64,000 nucleotides of DNA from NCBI RefSeq assembly GCF_011044155.1, contig NZ_CP049056.1, positions 1,922,001 through 1,986,000 of the forward strand. Reading direction: 5' to 3'. The notes beneath the pieces are model-generated. The model did no database searches. It was not told the DNA's origin and was given only the letters and a program-made list of their open reading frames with translations. This document shows positions 1-8,724 of this stretch, one piece after another (the stretch's first letter is position 1; every line of letters begins with the position of its first letter). This stretch comes from Pikeienuella piscinae (GTDB lineage: Bacteria; Pseudomonadota; Alphaproteobacteria; Rhodobacterales; Rhodobacteraceae). The translations under genes and the position numbers were made by a program.

Positions 1-421
1 GCTCCCCCGTCGCCTGTCGGCGCTTGTCGCGAAGCGCCGGAAAGCGCTGGTAATTCGCCTCCAGCTTCCGGCGCACCTGCGCGCGGTCGCCACGAAAGGT
101 CCACCCGCCAAGGAGGAGGTTTTCCTCGACCGTCATGTCGCGAAAGACGCCGGGCTGCTGCGGGATATAGGCGAGGCCCTTGAGTATTTTCTCGTGCGTG
201 GGCACGTCGCGCACGCTTTCGCCTTCGAGCAGCACGTCGCCCTTAAACGGGGCGAGAAAGCCGAATGCGGCCTTCAGCGCAGTAGACTTGCCTACCCCGT
301 TGGCGCCGAGGATCGCCGTCACCTGGCCGCGCCGCGCAACGACGTTCAGATCAGAAAGGATGTTCAGGTCCCGGTAATAGCCGACATCGAGATCGGTCAG
401 TTCCAGTACTGCGTCGGTCAC
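1..421 (-). CDS. livF: Branched-chain amino acid ABC transporter ATP-binding protein LivF (3' part beyond window)
   Basis: This is the N-terminal 140 codons of the second cytoplasmic ATPase of a Liv-type importer; the rest lies outside the window. Reading starts at a GTG (421-419) that overlaps the livG stop as GTGA, the usual coupling inside liv operons. The visible protein has Walker A (GANGVGKST, about residues 38-46) and the Q-loop region (YIPQQPGVFRDMTVEENL), matching LivF spacing. The signature and Walker B motifs are not in the window. It would form the LivG/LivF ATPase pair that powers uptake through LivH/LivM. Confidence 0.9.
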   Translation of the reverse strand, partial: MTDAVLELTDLDVGYYRDLNILSDLNVVARRGQVTAILGANGVGKSTALKAAFGFLAPFKGDVLLEGESVRDVPTHEKILKGLAYIPQQPGVFRDMTVEENLLLGGWTFRGDRAQVRRKLEANYQRFPALRDKRRQATGE

Positions 422-1152
422 GCGTCCTCCTCCTCGTCGACGCCGAGATAGGCCTCGATGACCGCCGGGTCGCGCTTTACCTCGTCGGGCGGGCCGTCGG
501 CGATCATGTCTCCGAAATTGAGAACCAGCAGGCGCTCCGACAGCGCGAACACGGCGTCCATCTGGTGCGAGATGATGATGATCGCCTTACCGGCCTCGTT
601 CACCCGACGAATATAGGCGTAGATGATCTCCATCAGCTTCGGGTGCACACCGGCAAAGGGTTCGTCGAGGATCACCACGTCCGGGTCGAGCATCAGGAGG
701 CGCCCCAGCTCCAGCAATTTCTGCTGACCGCCCGAAAGCGCCTGAGCGTATTCGTTACGCAGGTGGTCAAGCGTCAGAAACTCCAGCACCGACATGGATT
801 TGTCGCGCAGCTCGGCGGCGCCCCCGGTGCGCCCGAGGGCGAGCGCCGGCACCGCGAGATTCTCCAGAACCGTCATCCGCCGGAAGGCGCGGGTCACCTG
901 AAAGGTCCGTCCCAGACCCGCGCGCGCCACCTCGAATGGCTGCAACTGATCGATCCGCTGGTCATTGAGATAGACCGTGCCGGAATTTGGCGTCACCGCG
1001 CCGTCAAGCACATTGGTCAGGGTCGTCTTGCCGGCCCCGTTCGGGCCGATGAGGCCGATCAGCTCCGGCCCGTTCACCTCGAAGCTGACGCCCTTGAGAA
1101 CATGCAAGCCGCCGAAGCGTTTGTGGAGATTACTGACCTTGAGATGGATCAT
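418..1152 (-). CDS. livG: Branched-chain amino acid ABC transporter ATP-binding protein LivG
   Basis: ATPase of 244 aa, within the usual 240-260 aa for LivG. Visible motifs are Walker A GPNGAGKTT (about residues 36-44), the signature LSGGQQK, Walker B VVILDEPFAGV and the switch histidine in IIIISHQMD. The ATG overlaps the livM stop (ATGA at 1149-1152) and its own TGA overlaps the livF GTG, so H-M-G-F are translationally coupled. The C-terminus ends in an acidic EEEDA run. It energises import of branched-chain or related amino acids or amides; the substrate cannot be read from the ATPase. Confidence 0.95.
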   Translation of the reverse strand: MIHLKVSNLHKRFGGLHVLKGVSFEVNGPELIGLIGPNGAGKTTLTNVLDGAVTPNSGTVYLNDQRIDQLQPFEVARAGLGRTFQVTRAFRRMTVLENLAVPALALGRTGGAAELRDKSMSVLEFLTLDHLRNEYAQALSGGQQKLLELGRLLMLDPDVVILDEPFAGVHPKLMEIIYAYIRRVNEAGKAIIIISHQMDAVFALSERLLVLNFGDMIADGPPDEVKRDPAVIEAYLGVDEEEDA

Positions 1153-2372
1153 GACGCGCCCTCCCCCGCCCCACCCGACTGGCGACGGGCCACCGTCTCC
1201 GCCGCCACATGGCCGCGGGTGAAGCGGGTGATCAGCGGCGCGATCAGCCCGTTGCGGAAAAAGCGCAGCGTGATCATCAGGAGTATGCCGAAGAAGACCA
1301 GCCGCCAGACCGTCATGTCGATCACATAGCCGCCGATTTCGATATTACTCCGCAGCATCTCCAACGCGACCTGAAGGATGATCGCGCCGATCGCGGCGGC
1401 GACGAAATTCTCCAACCCCCCGATCACCGCCATCGCCACCACCAGGCTGGTCTGCAGCAGGAACAGCATGTTCGGCGTGACGATGCCGACATAATGCGCC
1501 TGAACCGCGCCGGCCGACGCCGCCATCGCGGTGGTGATGGTGAATACCAGCACCTTGTAGCGCGTGGTGTTGACGCCGAGCGCCGCCGCCGCGTCCGTAT
1601 CCTCGCGAAGCGCGCGGATGAAAAGGCCGAATTTAGACCGCGCGAGCCAGGCCATGATCGCGAGACAGGCGAGCAGAAGCCCGAGCATGATGAAATAGGG
1701 GGGGATCTTGTCGGTCGGCCCGAAATGACGGCCGAACACGGTCAGCCCGTGCTCGAAAAGCGGCGGCAGCTCCATCCCCGCCTGCCCGCGCGTGATATCG
1801 ATCTCGGCGGAGATCGTCGCCTTGACGATCTCGGAGAACCCGAGCGTGAAAAGCGCGAGATAGGCGGCGCGGAGCCTCAATACGAGAATACCGACGAGAA
1901 AGCCGAAGAGCCCACCCAACAATGTGCCTAGCACGATGCCGAGCGCGACCGGCATTCGCGTGACCTGAACCGTATCGCCCCAGCCCGCCATCGCCTGGCG
2001 CAGGCAGTCCTGCGTAAGCGTCGTCGAGGTGACGCCGATCGGATCGACCACAACCAGCCATGTCGAGCCGATCTGAATCTCGGCGCAGAGCCCGGTAGGT
2101 TCCGGCGAGAGGTAGAAATAGTGGCAGAAGAGCGCCGTCGTGTAGGCGCCGATCCCCATGAACGCCATGTGGCCGAAGGAAAACTGCCCGGCGTAGCCCG
2201 ACAGCATCGACCAGCTCGACGCAAGGATCGCGTAGAAGAACGCCGTGATCATCACGTGCATCAGATAAGCGTTGTCGGGCCCGTCGAAGATGAAGGGGAA
2301 GGCGAACAAAAGCGCCAGAAGCGCCCCGCCCGCGATCAGTGGTATACGGCTTGGGGCGTCACTGCGCACCAT
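1149..2372 (-). CDS. livM: Branched-chain amino acid ABC transporter permease LivM
   Basis: Inner-membrane permease of 407 aa, longer than many LivM proteins (about 320-360) because of a soluble insert at about residues 90-140 between early membrane segments. The hallmark stretch LSGYAGQFSFGHMAFMGIGAY near residue 60 and the EAA-like loop (FIRALREDTDAAAALGVN) identify the family. It overlaps the end of livH by 14 nt and the start of livG by 4 nt. It should pair with LivH to form the channel. The insert contains CLRQAM and other polar segments and could be a periplasmic loop. Confidence 0.93.
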   Translation of the reverse strand: MVRSDAPSRIPLIAGGALLALLFAFPFIFDGPDNAYLMHVMITAFFYAILASSWSMLSGYAGQFSFGHMAFMGIGAYTTALFCHYFYLSPEPTGLCAEIQIGSTWLVVVDPIGVTSTTLTQDCLRQAMAGWGDTVQVTRMPVALGIVLGTLLGGLFGFLVGILVLRLRAAYLALFTLGFSEIVKATISAEIDITRGQAGMELPPLFEHGLTVFGRHFGPTDKIPPYFIMLGLLLACLAIMAWLARSKFGLFIRALREDTDAAAALGVNTTRYKVLVFTITTAMAASAGAVQAHYVGIVTPNMLFLLQTSLVVAMAVIGGLENFVAAAIGAIILQVALEMLRSNIEIGGYVIDMTVWRLVFFGILLMITLRFFRNGLIAPLITRFTRGHVAAETVARRQSGGAGEGAS

Positions 2373-3627
2373 GGGCGCCTCCCGCGAAACGGCGGCCGAA
2401 GAGGCCTGTGGGACGAAGGAGAAGCGTGAGCGTCAGCACGATCATCCCGTAGGCGGGGATGTAGGATGCGGCCTTTTGCGGGTCCGGCACGCAGCCCGTT
2501 CCGGCCGCCTCCACCAGCCCGACGAGAATCCCGCCGAGGAACGCGCCGGGGAGCGAGCCGAGCCCGCCGAGCACGACGATGACGAAGGAGCGCATCGCCG
2601 GAATGTTGCCGACCTGCGGCAGCCATGAAAAGGCCTGCACCAGCAGCGCGCCGGCGAGCGCCGCGATCATGCCGCCGAGCGCGAAGGCGAGCATGTTCAT
2701 CCGGTCCGGGTTGATTCCGGCGATGGCCGCCGCCTCCCGGTCCTGGCTCACCGCGCGAAGCGCGCGCCCGGTCCACGTGCGATGCAGGAGAAACAGCAGC
2801 GCGATCAGTACGAAGATGCAAGTCGCCGCCGCCATGAAACGCGGGTTGGGGATCGAGACCGTCTCGAACAGCGTCAGGTTCCCGCGCGAGGTTTCCAGAA
2901 TCCACGGATCATCCGCCGAGGGCACGCCGATCTTCGGGAAATCGAAGAAGCGCCGCACCTTGACCGGGCTCGCCCCCGCCACTGCCTGCACGAAATACTG
3001 CACGGTGAAGGCGAGGCCGAAAGTGACGAGAATGCCGTATTCGACCGGCCGATCGATCTGCCCGTGATACATCGGAGTGAGGAAGAGCCGTTCGAACACC
3101 GCGCCGAGCACGAAGGCGGCGGCGCACGCCCCGAGCACCGCGATCAGCGGGGAGATTCCGGGGAACCAGACAGCGGTGATGTAATAGACCAGCATCCCGC
3201 CGATCATGTAGAATTCGCCATGCGCGAAGCTGACCACCCCGAGTATGGAGAAGATCAGCGTCAGCCCCAGCGCCATGAAGCCGTAGATGATCCCGATCAT
3301 CAGCCCGTTGGTGAACTGCGAGGCGACGAAAGCGCCATTGGTGACGCAGATATTGCCCGGGTCCGCGAAGGCGAACGCGGCGGCCACGAGCAGCACCGTC
3401 AGGACAGCCGGCGCGATGGAAAGGAAACGCCCGAGCGACGGCGTGGCCGCCCAGAGCGGCGCGAGCCCCACGGGCCCGAGCGCGGCGCCGGTCATCGCGC
3501 CGACGAAAACGGTGTTGGACGTATCCAGATCGCGATGAAGATAGCGCGCCCGTATCGTCAGCGCGCCGACTGCGCCCCAGAAGATCATCCAGGCGATCAC
3601 GCCCCAGAAAAGGCCGGGAGCCTCCAT
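2359..3627 (-). CDS. livH: Branched-chain amino acid ABC transporter permease LivH
   Basis: Inner-membrane permease of 422 aa, against about 290-310 for a typical LivH. The extra residues are an N-terminal extension with about three hydrophobic segments (residues 5-95), before the canonical region beginning QFTNGLMIGIIYGFMALGL. The motif VVSFAHGEFYMIGGM and the loop RALRAVSQDREAAAIAGIN are typical of LivH. The ATG at 3627 is preceded by a good ribosome site (GAGGGG, 6 nt spacing). It follows livK after a 105-bp gap that holds a hairpin, and overlaps livM. Confidence 0.93.
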   Translation of the reverse strand: MEAPGLFWGVIAWMIFWGAVGALTIRARYLHRDLDTSNTVFVGAMTGAALGPVGLAPLWAATPSLGRFLSIAPAVLTVLLVAAAFAFADPGNICVTNGAFVASQFTNGLMIGIIYGFMALGLTLIFSILGVVSFAHGEFYMIGGMLVYYITAVWFPGISPLIAVLGACAAAFVLGAVFERLFLTPMYHGQIDRPVEYGILVTFGLAFTVQYFVQAVAGASPVKVRRFFDFPKIGVPSADDPWILETSRGNLTLFETVSIPNPRFMAAATCIFVLIALLFLLHRTWTGRALRAVSQDREAAAIAGINPDRMNMLAFALGGMIAALAGALLVQAFSWLPQVGNIPAMRSFVIVVLGGLGSLPGAFLGGILVGLVEAAGTGCVPDPQKAASYIPAYGMIVLTLTLLLRPTGLFGRRFAGGAHGAQ

Positions 3628-3676
3628 GCCGTTCCCCTCATCCCGCCACGCCGCGCCCGAAGGACGCGCGTCTCTC

Positions 3677-3704
3677 GCGGACGGCCCTGAGGAGGGCCGC
3701 CCGC
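3677..3704 (-). promoter_or_regulatory. Intercistronic hairpin between livK and livH
   Basis: A 12-bp stem with one mismatch (GCGGACGGCCCT pairing with AGGGCCGCCCGC) closes a 4-nt loop in the livK-livH gap. No T-run follows on the coding strand, so it is not a strong intrinsic terminator. It more likely attenuates or stabilises the transcript so that the binding protein is made in excess over the membrane complex. Similar hairpins follow two other binding-protein genes in this window. Confidence 0.55.
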
Positions 3705-3732
3705 TTTGCTCATGCGATGAGCGTCTTCGCCA

Positions 3733-4977
3733 TCATTCGTTGACGTAGATGGGATCGGCGGTCTTGTAGGCGTCCGGCCAGACGATCGCGGCGTCGGTCG
3801 AGCTCTGACCCTCTTCCTGGTACTGGATCACGGTCAGCGCCGGGTCGGGCCACTGATGCCACCATTCGTTCCCCTTGCCGTCCTCGGACGGGTCCTTCTT
3901 CGTTCCGTAAGGGAAATAAATCTTGCCGAGCGCTCCATCATACTCGATCGACTCGAGCGATTCGACGATGGCGTCGCCGCCGGTCTCTCCCGCCGCTTCG
4001 ATCGCCTTGGCGAGAACGACGATGGAATCGTAGGCCTCCATCGCGTAGCTCTCGACATCGGCCTTGCCGGTTCTCTCCTTGTATTTCGCGGCGAAGGTCT
4101 TGCCCGCCTCGCTATACTGGCTCTCCGGCACGCCGATGCGCTGGAGGAAGGCGTATTGCCCGTCGGGAACATTGCGCCAGTAGGTCGCGCTCTCCAGCGC
4201 GTCCTGCCCGGTGATGAACGGCAGGTCCAGCGGCCCGATGCCGGCGTCGGCGGCCTGCTGGGTGAAGTTGAACGCCGCCTCGCCGGTGGCGAGGGTGATG
4301 ATGATGTCCGGGTTCTCGGCCTTGATGCGCTGGATGATGCCGGCATAGTCCTGCGTGCCGATATCGACCGAGAAGGTCGCCGCCTCGACATTACCGGACG
4401 CGAGGCCCTTTGTGGTCTCCTCGGCGGCCGGAATGCCGTAATCGGTGTTCTCAGTCAGGATCACCGCCTTCTTCACGCCCGGCGTCAGCAGCGAGAATTT
4501 CCATAGCGTCGCCGAGGCCCAGGAGGAGAGCGGGGCGATGCGGAAGATGTATTTCTGCTTGTCGCCGGTGATGGTGTCGTTCCAGGTCTCGGCGAACACC
4601 ACGGGCACGCCGCGCGCGTCGGCTACATCCTTGGAGGCGACGCCGACCGAGCTGTGATAACCGCCGCCGACCGCGACGACGCCGTCCTGCGAAATGAGCT
4701 TCTCCATCACCGCGGCGGCCTTCTCGGGCAGCCCCTCGGTGTCGCCGATCACCACTTCGATATCGCAGCCGAGAACGCCGCCGGCCTCATTGACGTCATC
4801 CTGGGCGACCAGCATCGCGTCGCGCATCGCCTCGCCGCCCACCACGGTGCCGGGAGCGGAGAGCGGCGCGAGCCCACCGATCTTGATCGGGCAATCGGCC
4901 GCGAAGGCTGGCGCCGCCGCCAGCATCGCCAGAACAGCGACCGCGCCGAGCGCGGGTTTTTTCGATACTTTCATCAT
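3733..4977 (-). CDS. Periplasmic amino acid (Leu/Ile/Val-type) substrate-binding protein
   Basis: Binding protein of 414 aa of the LivK/peripla_BP_6 type. A Sec signal peptide (MMKVSKK, then a hydrophobic core ending APAFA-A at about residue 26) precedes the mature start ADCPIKIGGLAPLSAPG. Internal landmarks are VVAVGGGYHSSVGVA and VILTENTDYGIPAAE. Two adjacent ATGs (4977 and 4974) share the ribosome site GGGAG. It is the first gene of the liv operon. Family members bind branched-chain amino acids, amides, urea or aromatics, so the ligand is uncertain. The divergent aminotransferase fits an amino acid. Confidence 0.92.
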   Translation of the reverse strand: MMKVSKKPALGAVAVLAMLAAAPAFAADCPIKIGGLAPLSAPGTVVGGEAMRDAMLVAQDDVNEAGGVLGCDIEVVIGDTEGLPEKAAAVMEKLISQDGVVAVGGGYHSSVGVASKDVADARGVPVVFAETWNDTITGDKQKYIFRIAPLSSWASATLWKFSLLTPGVKKAVILTENTDYGIPAAEETTKGLASGNVEAATFSVDIGTQDYAGIIQRIKAENPDIIITLATGEAAFNFTQQAADAGIGPLDLPFITGQDALESATYWRNVPDGQYAFLQRIGVPESQYSEAGKTFAAKYKERTGKADVESYAMEAYDSIVVLAKAIEAAGETGGDAIVESLESIEYDGALGKIYFPYGTKKDPSEDGKGNEWWHQWPDPALTVIQYQEEGQSSTDAAIVWPDAYKTADPIYVNE

Positions 4978-5191
4978 GTGCTCCCTGTTGAAGCGGTTAT
5001 GCGCCAGTCGTTCTTTTCGGCGTTAAGTCCCCTGCCGACCGTGACGCGATGCAAGCAGCTAAACAGGGAGTTCACGAAAACTCAATCCGTCGTGTCCGCA
5101 TATCGCTGATCGGCGAGGGTGACGGCGGGGCTTGCCGGCGCGCGCGTCCCGGTATTGAGTCGCGGCGCAGGTTGAAGCGTGGAGCCGAGAG

Positions 5192-6115
5192 ATGACCGAC
5201 CGACCGAATGAGCGAACCGTCTGGTTCAACGGAGAATACATGGCGGAAAGCCGGGCGGTGGTGCCGTTCCGCGACATGAGCTTCCTGATGGGCGACGGCG
5301 CCTTCGACCTGACGCGCACCTTCGGCGGCAAGGTCTTCCGGCTGGAGGCGCATTGTGAGCGGCTCTACCGATCGCTCCGCGCGCTTCGACATGAGCCGCC
5401 GATGCCGCTCCAGGAGATGATCGACATCACGGCAGAGGTTCTGAAGCGCAACATGCCGCTTCTGGAGGAAGGCGGCGATTACTGGGTCGGCCAGCGCGTC
5501 AGCCGCGGGGTAAAGAAAGTCTCCGGCGACAGCTGGGACCATTACGGACCGAACGTGATCGTCGAATGCATGCCGCTGCCGCTCAAGGAGCGCGCGCCGC
5601 TCTATCGCGACGGGATCGAGGTGGTCACACCTTCCGTCCGGCGCACGCCGCCCGAATGCCTGACGCCGCGCGCGAAAAGCCATAATTACCTCAACCTCAT
5701 CATGGGCGACATGGAGGTCCACGCGCAGAACCCCCGCGCCTGGGCGGTCCTGCTCGACACCAAAGGCGATCTTTGCGAGGGGCTGGGGAGCAATCTCTTC
5801 TTGGTCCGCGACGGCGAATTGCTGACTCCGCGCGAGAAATACGTCCTGCCCGGCGTCTCCCGCCAGACCGCGATCGACATGGCCGCGAAGCTCGGCATCC
5901 CGTTCCGCGAAGCGGATCTGGACATGTATGACGCATTTAACGCCGACGAGGCGTTCATCACCTCGACCTCGCTCTGCATCTGCCCGGTGGCGAGCGTGAA
6001 TGGCGTGAAAATCGGCGACGGGCCATATGGGCCGGTGACCCAGAAGCTGATCGACGCCTATGCCGAGCACGTGGATTTCGACTTCGTGCGCCAGCATCTC
6101 GACCAGTTGGACTGA
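5192..6115 (+). CDS. Class IV aminotransferase (branched-chain / D-amino acid type)
   Basis: PLP-dependent aminotransferase of 307 aa, fold type IV. The PLP lysine is seen in RAKSHNYLN (about residue 167), followed by the substrate-loop region EGLGSNLFLVRDGELLTP and the C-terminal TSTSLCICPVASVNG, the equivalent of the conserved T-S-T motif. Length matches branched-chain, D-alanine and aminodeoxychorismate-lyase-type members, which cannot be told apart by eye. The ATG is preceded by GGAG. It is divergent from the liv operon (215 bp between starts), suggesting transamination of the imported amino acid. A symmetric hairpin follows the stop. Confidence 0.85.
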   Translation: MTDRPNERTVWFNGEYMAESRAVVPFRDMSFLMGDGAFDLTRTFGGKVFRLEAHCERLYRSLRALRHEPPMPLQEMIDITAEVLKRNMPLLEEGGDYWVGQRVSRGVKKVSGDSWDHYGPNVIVECMPLPLKERAPLYRDGIEVVTPSVRRTPPECLTPRAKSHNYLNLIMGDMEVHAQNPRAWAVLLDTKGDLCEGLGSNLFLVRDGELLTPREKYVLPGVSRQTAIDMAAKLGIPFREADLDMYDAFNADEAFITSTSLCICPVASVNGVKIGDGPYGPVTQKLIDAYAEHVDFDFVRQHLDQLD

Positions 6116-6130
6116 CGCGAAAGATAAGGG

Positions 6131-6152
6131 TTCGGGAACGCGGAATCCCGAA
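6131..6152 (+). terminator. Candidate hairpin terminator after the aminotransferase gene
   Basis: TTCGGGA pairs perfectly with TCCCGAA around an 8-nt loop, 15 bp after the aminotransferase stop. It lies between two convergent genes and could serve both. There is no T-tract, so it would be a weak or factor-assisted terminator. Confidence 0.4.
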
Positions 6153-6211
6153 TGGCGCAGCGGGCGGCCCCCTCCCTGATCGCGCCGCCGCGCGTCAGCA
6201 GCGATCGCGGT

Positions 6212-7843
6212 TCAGGAGCGCTTCATCTTGTGGAGGACTGGGTTGATCCCGGCCTTCAGCGCCCGGGGGTGATTGAGGTAGTATTCCAACGTGTCCAGAT
6301 CCGGACCGGGCGAGCGGCCCTCATAGACCCCGTGCAGGACGAAATGCCGGGCCGGGCTCATCTTCGCATTGCGGACATCGGGATAGGTTTTCAGATACCA
6401 GTCGGCGTCGAAGTGCTCCGAAGCGGCGACGGTCGCGACCCGGCGACGCTCTTCGGAACGGCCCACGCCGAGCAGGGCGGCGACGCCGCGCAAACCGGCG
6501 AGGCGCTTCACCTCCAGCTCGCGAAGCGCAAGCCGAACCCGCATTTTCGCGGCCTGCGTCCTGGCCTGGTCGAGACGATCCCGCAACCTGTCAACCGACT
6601 TCAGGTATCTGGCCTCTTTGCGCTGAAAGCCCATGATCTCGTGGGTCCAACGCGCGCGAACCTTTTCTTCGAGTGAGTCCCGCTCGCGTGTAAGCTCGGC
6701 ATAGGCCGCCTTCACCTCCGCCAGTCCCTTCTCCTCCGCGCACGTCCGCTCACGGAGCGCGCCGCTCCCTTCCGCCCCTTGATCCGGTTCCGGCGCGGCC
6801 AGACCCGGCGAAGCCGCCCGCACGCTCCCGTTTTCCCCGGAGTTGTTCAGTCTTCGCGTCAACTCGCGGTTCTCGTGATTCACATCGCGGATACGCTGCG
6901 CGAGAATCTCCAACTCGTCTTTCATCTCGGGAGTCTCCTTTTCTGACTCTGCGGCCAGTCTGGATATGAGCGTGAGTCGGGCTTCCATCGCGTCGCGCGC
7001 GTGGAAAGGCCGTCCCTCCGGATGCAGATCCCGGATCAGATCGGCGAGGCCGACCATGAGCCGCGCGTAATCCGCCCCGTCCAGCGCCAGAATCTCTCCG
7101 AGCTGGCCGCGCTTTCCGCGGATGGCGTCATCGAGCCGACGAAGCGCAGCGGGCGGGTCGTCGGCCATCTCGGCGGCGCCGTGGTCGAGAACGCCGGAGT
7201 GCGCCGGGATCGCCGCTTCCCGCCGCCCGGGATCCGCTGCGCCGGCCAGAAGCGCCAGCGCTTCGACCTGCGCGTCGGGCGCGCGCGCCCAGCCTTCATA
7301 GGGCAGAACAAGCGTCTCCGCCGGCGCGTCCCGCAGGATATAGAAGCTCCGCAGCGCATGGATCTCCTGCGCGATCTCCGGTGAACAATCGCAAACCCGC
7401 GTCAATGAACGCAGGACACTGGCCGCGTCGCGCGTCGTCCAGACAAAGCGCAGATCGAGTCCGATCCGCTCCGCGGCCTCGATCCAGAGCGGCAGGAAGA
7501 CCGAGCCGAGCGGGAGTCTCGCGACGAACCCTCGCCCCTCCGCTGCATTTCGCCTTCGCACCATGTATTCCACCGCCCGATCGACGGCCTCACGCGCGGC
7601 GAGGTCATCACGCCACTCGCTCAGCCGAAGCCCTTGCAAGACGCCGGGAGCGCGCGCGAGGGCGCGCATGCAGTCTCCGATCGCAATCGATTCGCCAGCG
7701 CCGCGCAGGTTGGCTTCATCGGTGGGAACGGGATCGTCGGGCGGCGACAGGCCCAATTGCTCCAGCATCTCCACCGCCAGAGAAGCGCCGCTGCGGCCCG
7801 TCCCGATAATGAAAACAGAAAATGGTTTGGCGGCGATCGTCAT
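6212..7843 (-). CDS. Sulfotransferase-like protein with coiled coil and C-terminal glycan-enzyme repeat
   Basis: 543 aa in three parts. Residues 8-30 (FSVFIIGTGRSGASLAVEML) form a P-loop like the PAPS 5'-phosphosulfate loop of sulfotransferases. Residues about 300-460 are charged and heptad-rich, predicted coiled coil (EKETPEMKDELEILAQRI onward). Residues about 470-530 carry the HFDADWYLKTYPDV ... HFVLHGVYEGRSPGP unit that recurs at the ends of many surface-polysaccharide glycosyltransferases. The ATG overlaps the upstream stop (ATGA at 7840-7843). It probably modifies an exported glycan. The sulfotransferase call rests mainly on the P-loop and genomic context. Confidence 0.65.
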   Translation of the reverse strand: MTIAAKPFSVFIIGTGRSGASLAVEMLEQLGLSPPDDPVPTDEANLRGAGESIAIGDCMRALARAPGVLQGLRLSEWRDDLAAREAVDRAVEYMVRRRNAAEGRGFVARLPLGSVFLPLWIEAAERIGLDLRFVWTTRDAASVLRSLTRVCDCSPEIAQEIHALRSFYILRDAPAETLVLPYEGWARAPDAQVEALALLAGAADPGRREAAIPAHSGVLDHGAAEMADDPPAALRRLDDAIRGKRGQLGEILALDGADYARLMVGLADLIRDLHPEGRPFHARDAMEARLTLISRLAAESEKETPEMKDELEILAQRIRDVNHENRELTRRLNNSGENGSVRAASPGLAAPEPDQGAEGSGALRERTCAEEKGLAEVKAAYAELTRERDSLEEKVRARWTHEIMGFQRKEARYLKSVDRLRDRLDQARTQAAKMRVRLALRELEVKRLAGLRGVAALLGVGRSEERRRVATVAASEHFDADWYLKTYPDVRNAKMSPARHFVLHGVYEGRSPGPDLDTLEYYLNHPRALKAGINPVLHKMKRS

Positions 7844-8724
7844 TGCTGAATAAGAATATCCAAATATTCAATCCGTTTCATATTGCTGATGCGCCCTCGA
7901 CGCCACAACCGCGGCGTGACGCCCGTCCGCAACCCATGGGCCAGGTCGGCGTCCAGACCAAGATCGGCTGGCGTCAAACCGGCCGTCGCCAGTGCGGAAT
8001 TCGCGATCTGTCGATAAATGCTGAACGACCAGTCCACTTTACGCGCATACTCGGTGTGATGGGTCAGACCGCTGGCTCGAAATTTCTCCCACAAGCCTTC
8101 GCTTCTTATGTGGCGCAGCCAACCCTCCGGGCGCGGCAAGACCCAGATCGGCAGGCCCTGCTCACGCGCCAGCATGCTGAGCCTCAAATCGACCATCACC
8201 CCGGCGAAGAAACTGTCCGGATCGAAGCGCAGCGTTCTCTGGTCAAACCCAAAGGTGCCGCTGCCCGCCAACGAACAAAGGTGCATTTCTCGCACTGACC
8301 TGATCGCATCGAACGTATGCGTACGTTCGAAATACCAGTCCGAATTGGAGGGAAACACGCCTCCATGCGTCGTCACCGCGCACATTCCGCCGCATTTTGC
8401 GATAAGGTCGCAATAGGTTTGAACATAGTCGGGCGGAAAGATGAAATCGTCGTCCAGCGTCAACACGATGCTGTCGCGGACGAACTTGAGGGGATATATT
8501 TTTCCGTTGGCGGAGAGATCACCACGATGCTCCCGCCCGTCCAGAACCGTCACGTTCGATAGGCGCGAAATATTGGGAAAACCGTCTGTCGTTTCGTTCG
8601 CGTAGATAAAAAGATGATCGAGTTGCGGAGCAATAGACGCGATTACCGGCGCGATCAGAGGATAACGGGCCAGAAACGTCGCCATGGAGCCTATGATCGC
8701 GTTGGAAAACGTGCGGACGCTCAT
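7840..8724 (-). CDS. Glycosyltransferase-like protein (GT-A type, DDD motif)
   Basis: 294 aa from the ATG at 8724, which overlaps the preceding stop (ATGA at 8721-8724) and fixes the start; upstream in-frame codons are unlikely to be used. A Rossmann-like N-terminus (IIGSMATFLARYPLIAPVIASI, then LDHLFIYAN) is followed by VLTLDDDFIFPPDYV, the metal/nucleotide-sugar DxD motif of GT-A enzymes, and by TTHGGVF. It is the middle gene of a tight three-gene unit and probably adds a sugar in the same surface-glycan pathway. Donor and acceptor are unknown. Confidence 0.7.
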   Translation of the reverse strand: MSVRTFSNAIIGSMATFLARYPLIAPVIASIAPQLDHLFIYANETTDGFPNISRLSNVTVLDGREHRGDLSANGKIYPLKFVRDSIVLTLDDDFIFPPDYVQTYCDLIAKCGGMCAVTTHGGVFPSNSDWYFERTHTFDAIRSVREMHLCSLAGSGTFGFDQRTLRFDPDSFFAGVMVDLRLSMLAREQGLPIWVLPRPEGWLRHIRSEGLWEKFRASGLTHHTEYARKVDWSFSIYRQIANSALATAGLTPADLGLDADLAHGLRTGVTPRLWRRGRISNMKRIEYLDILIQQ

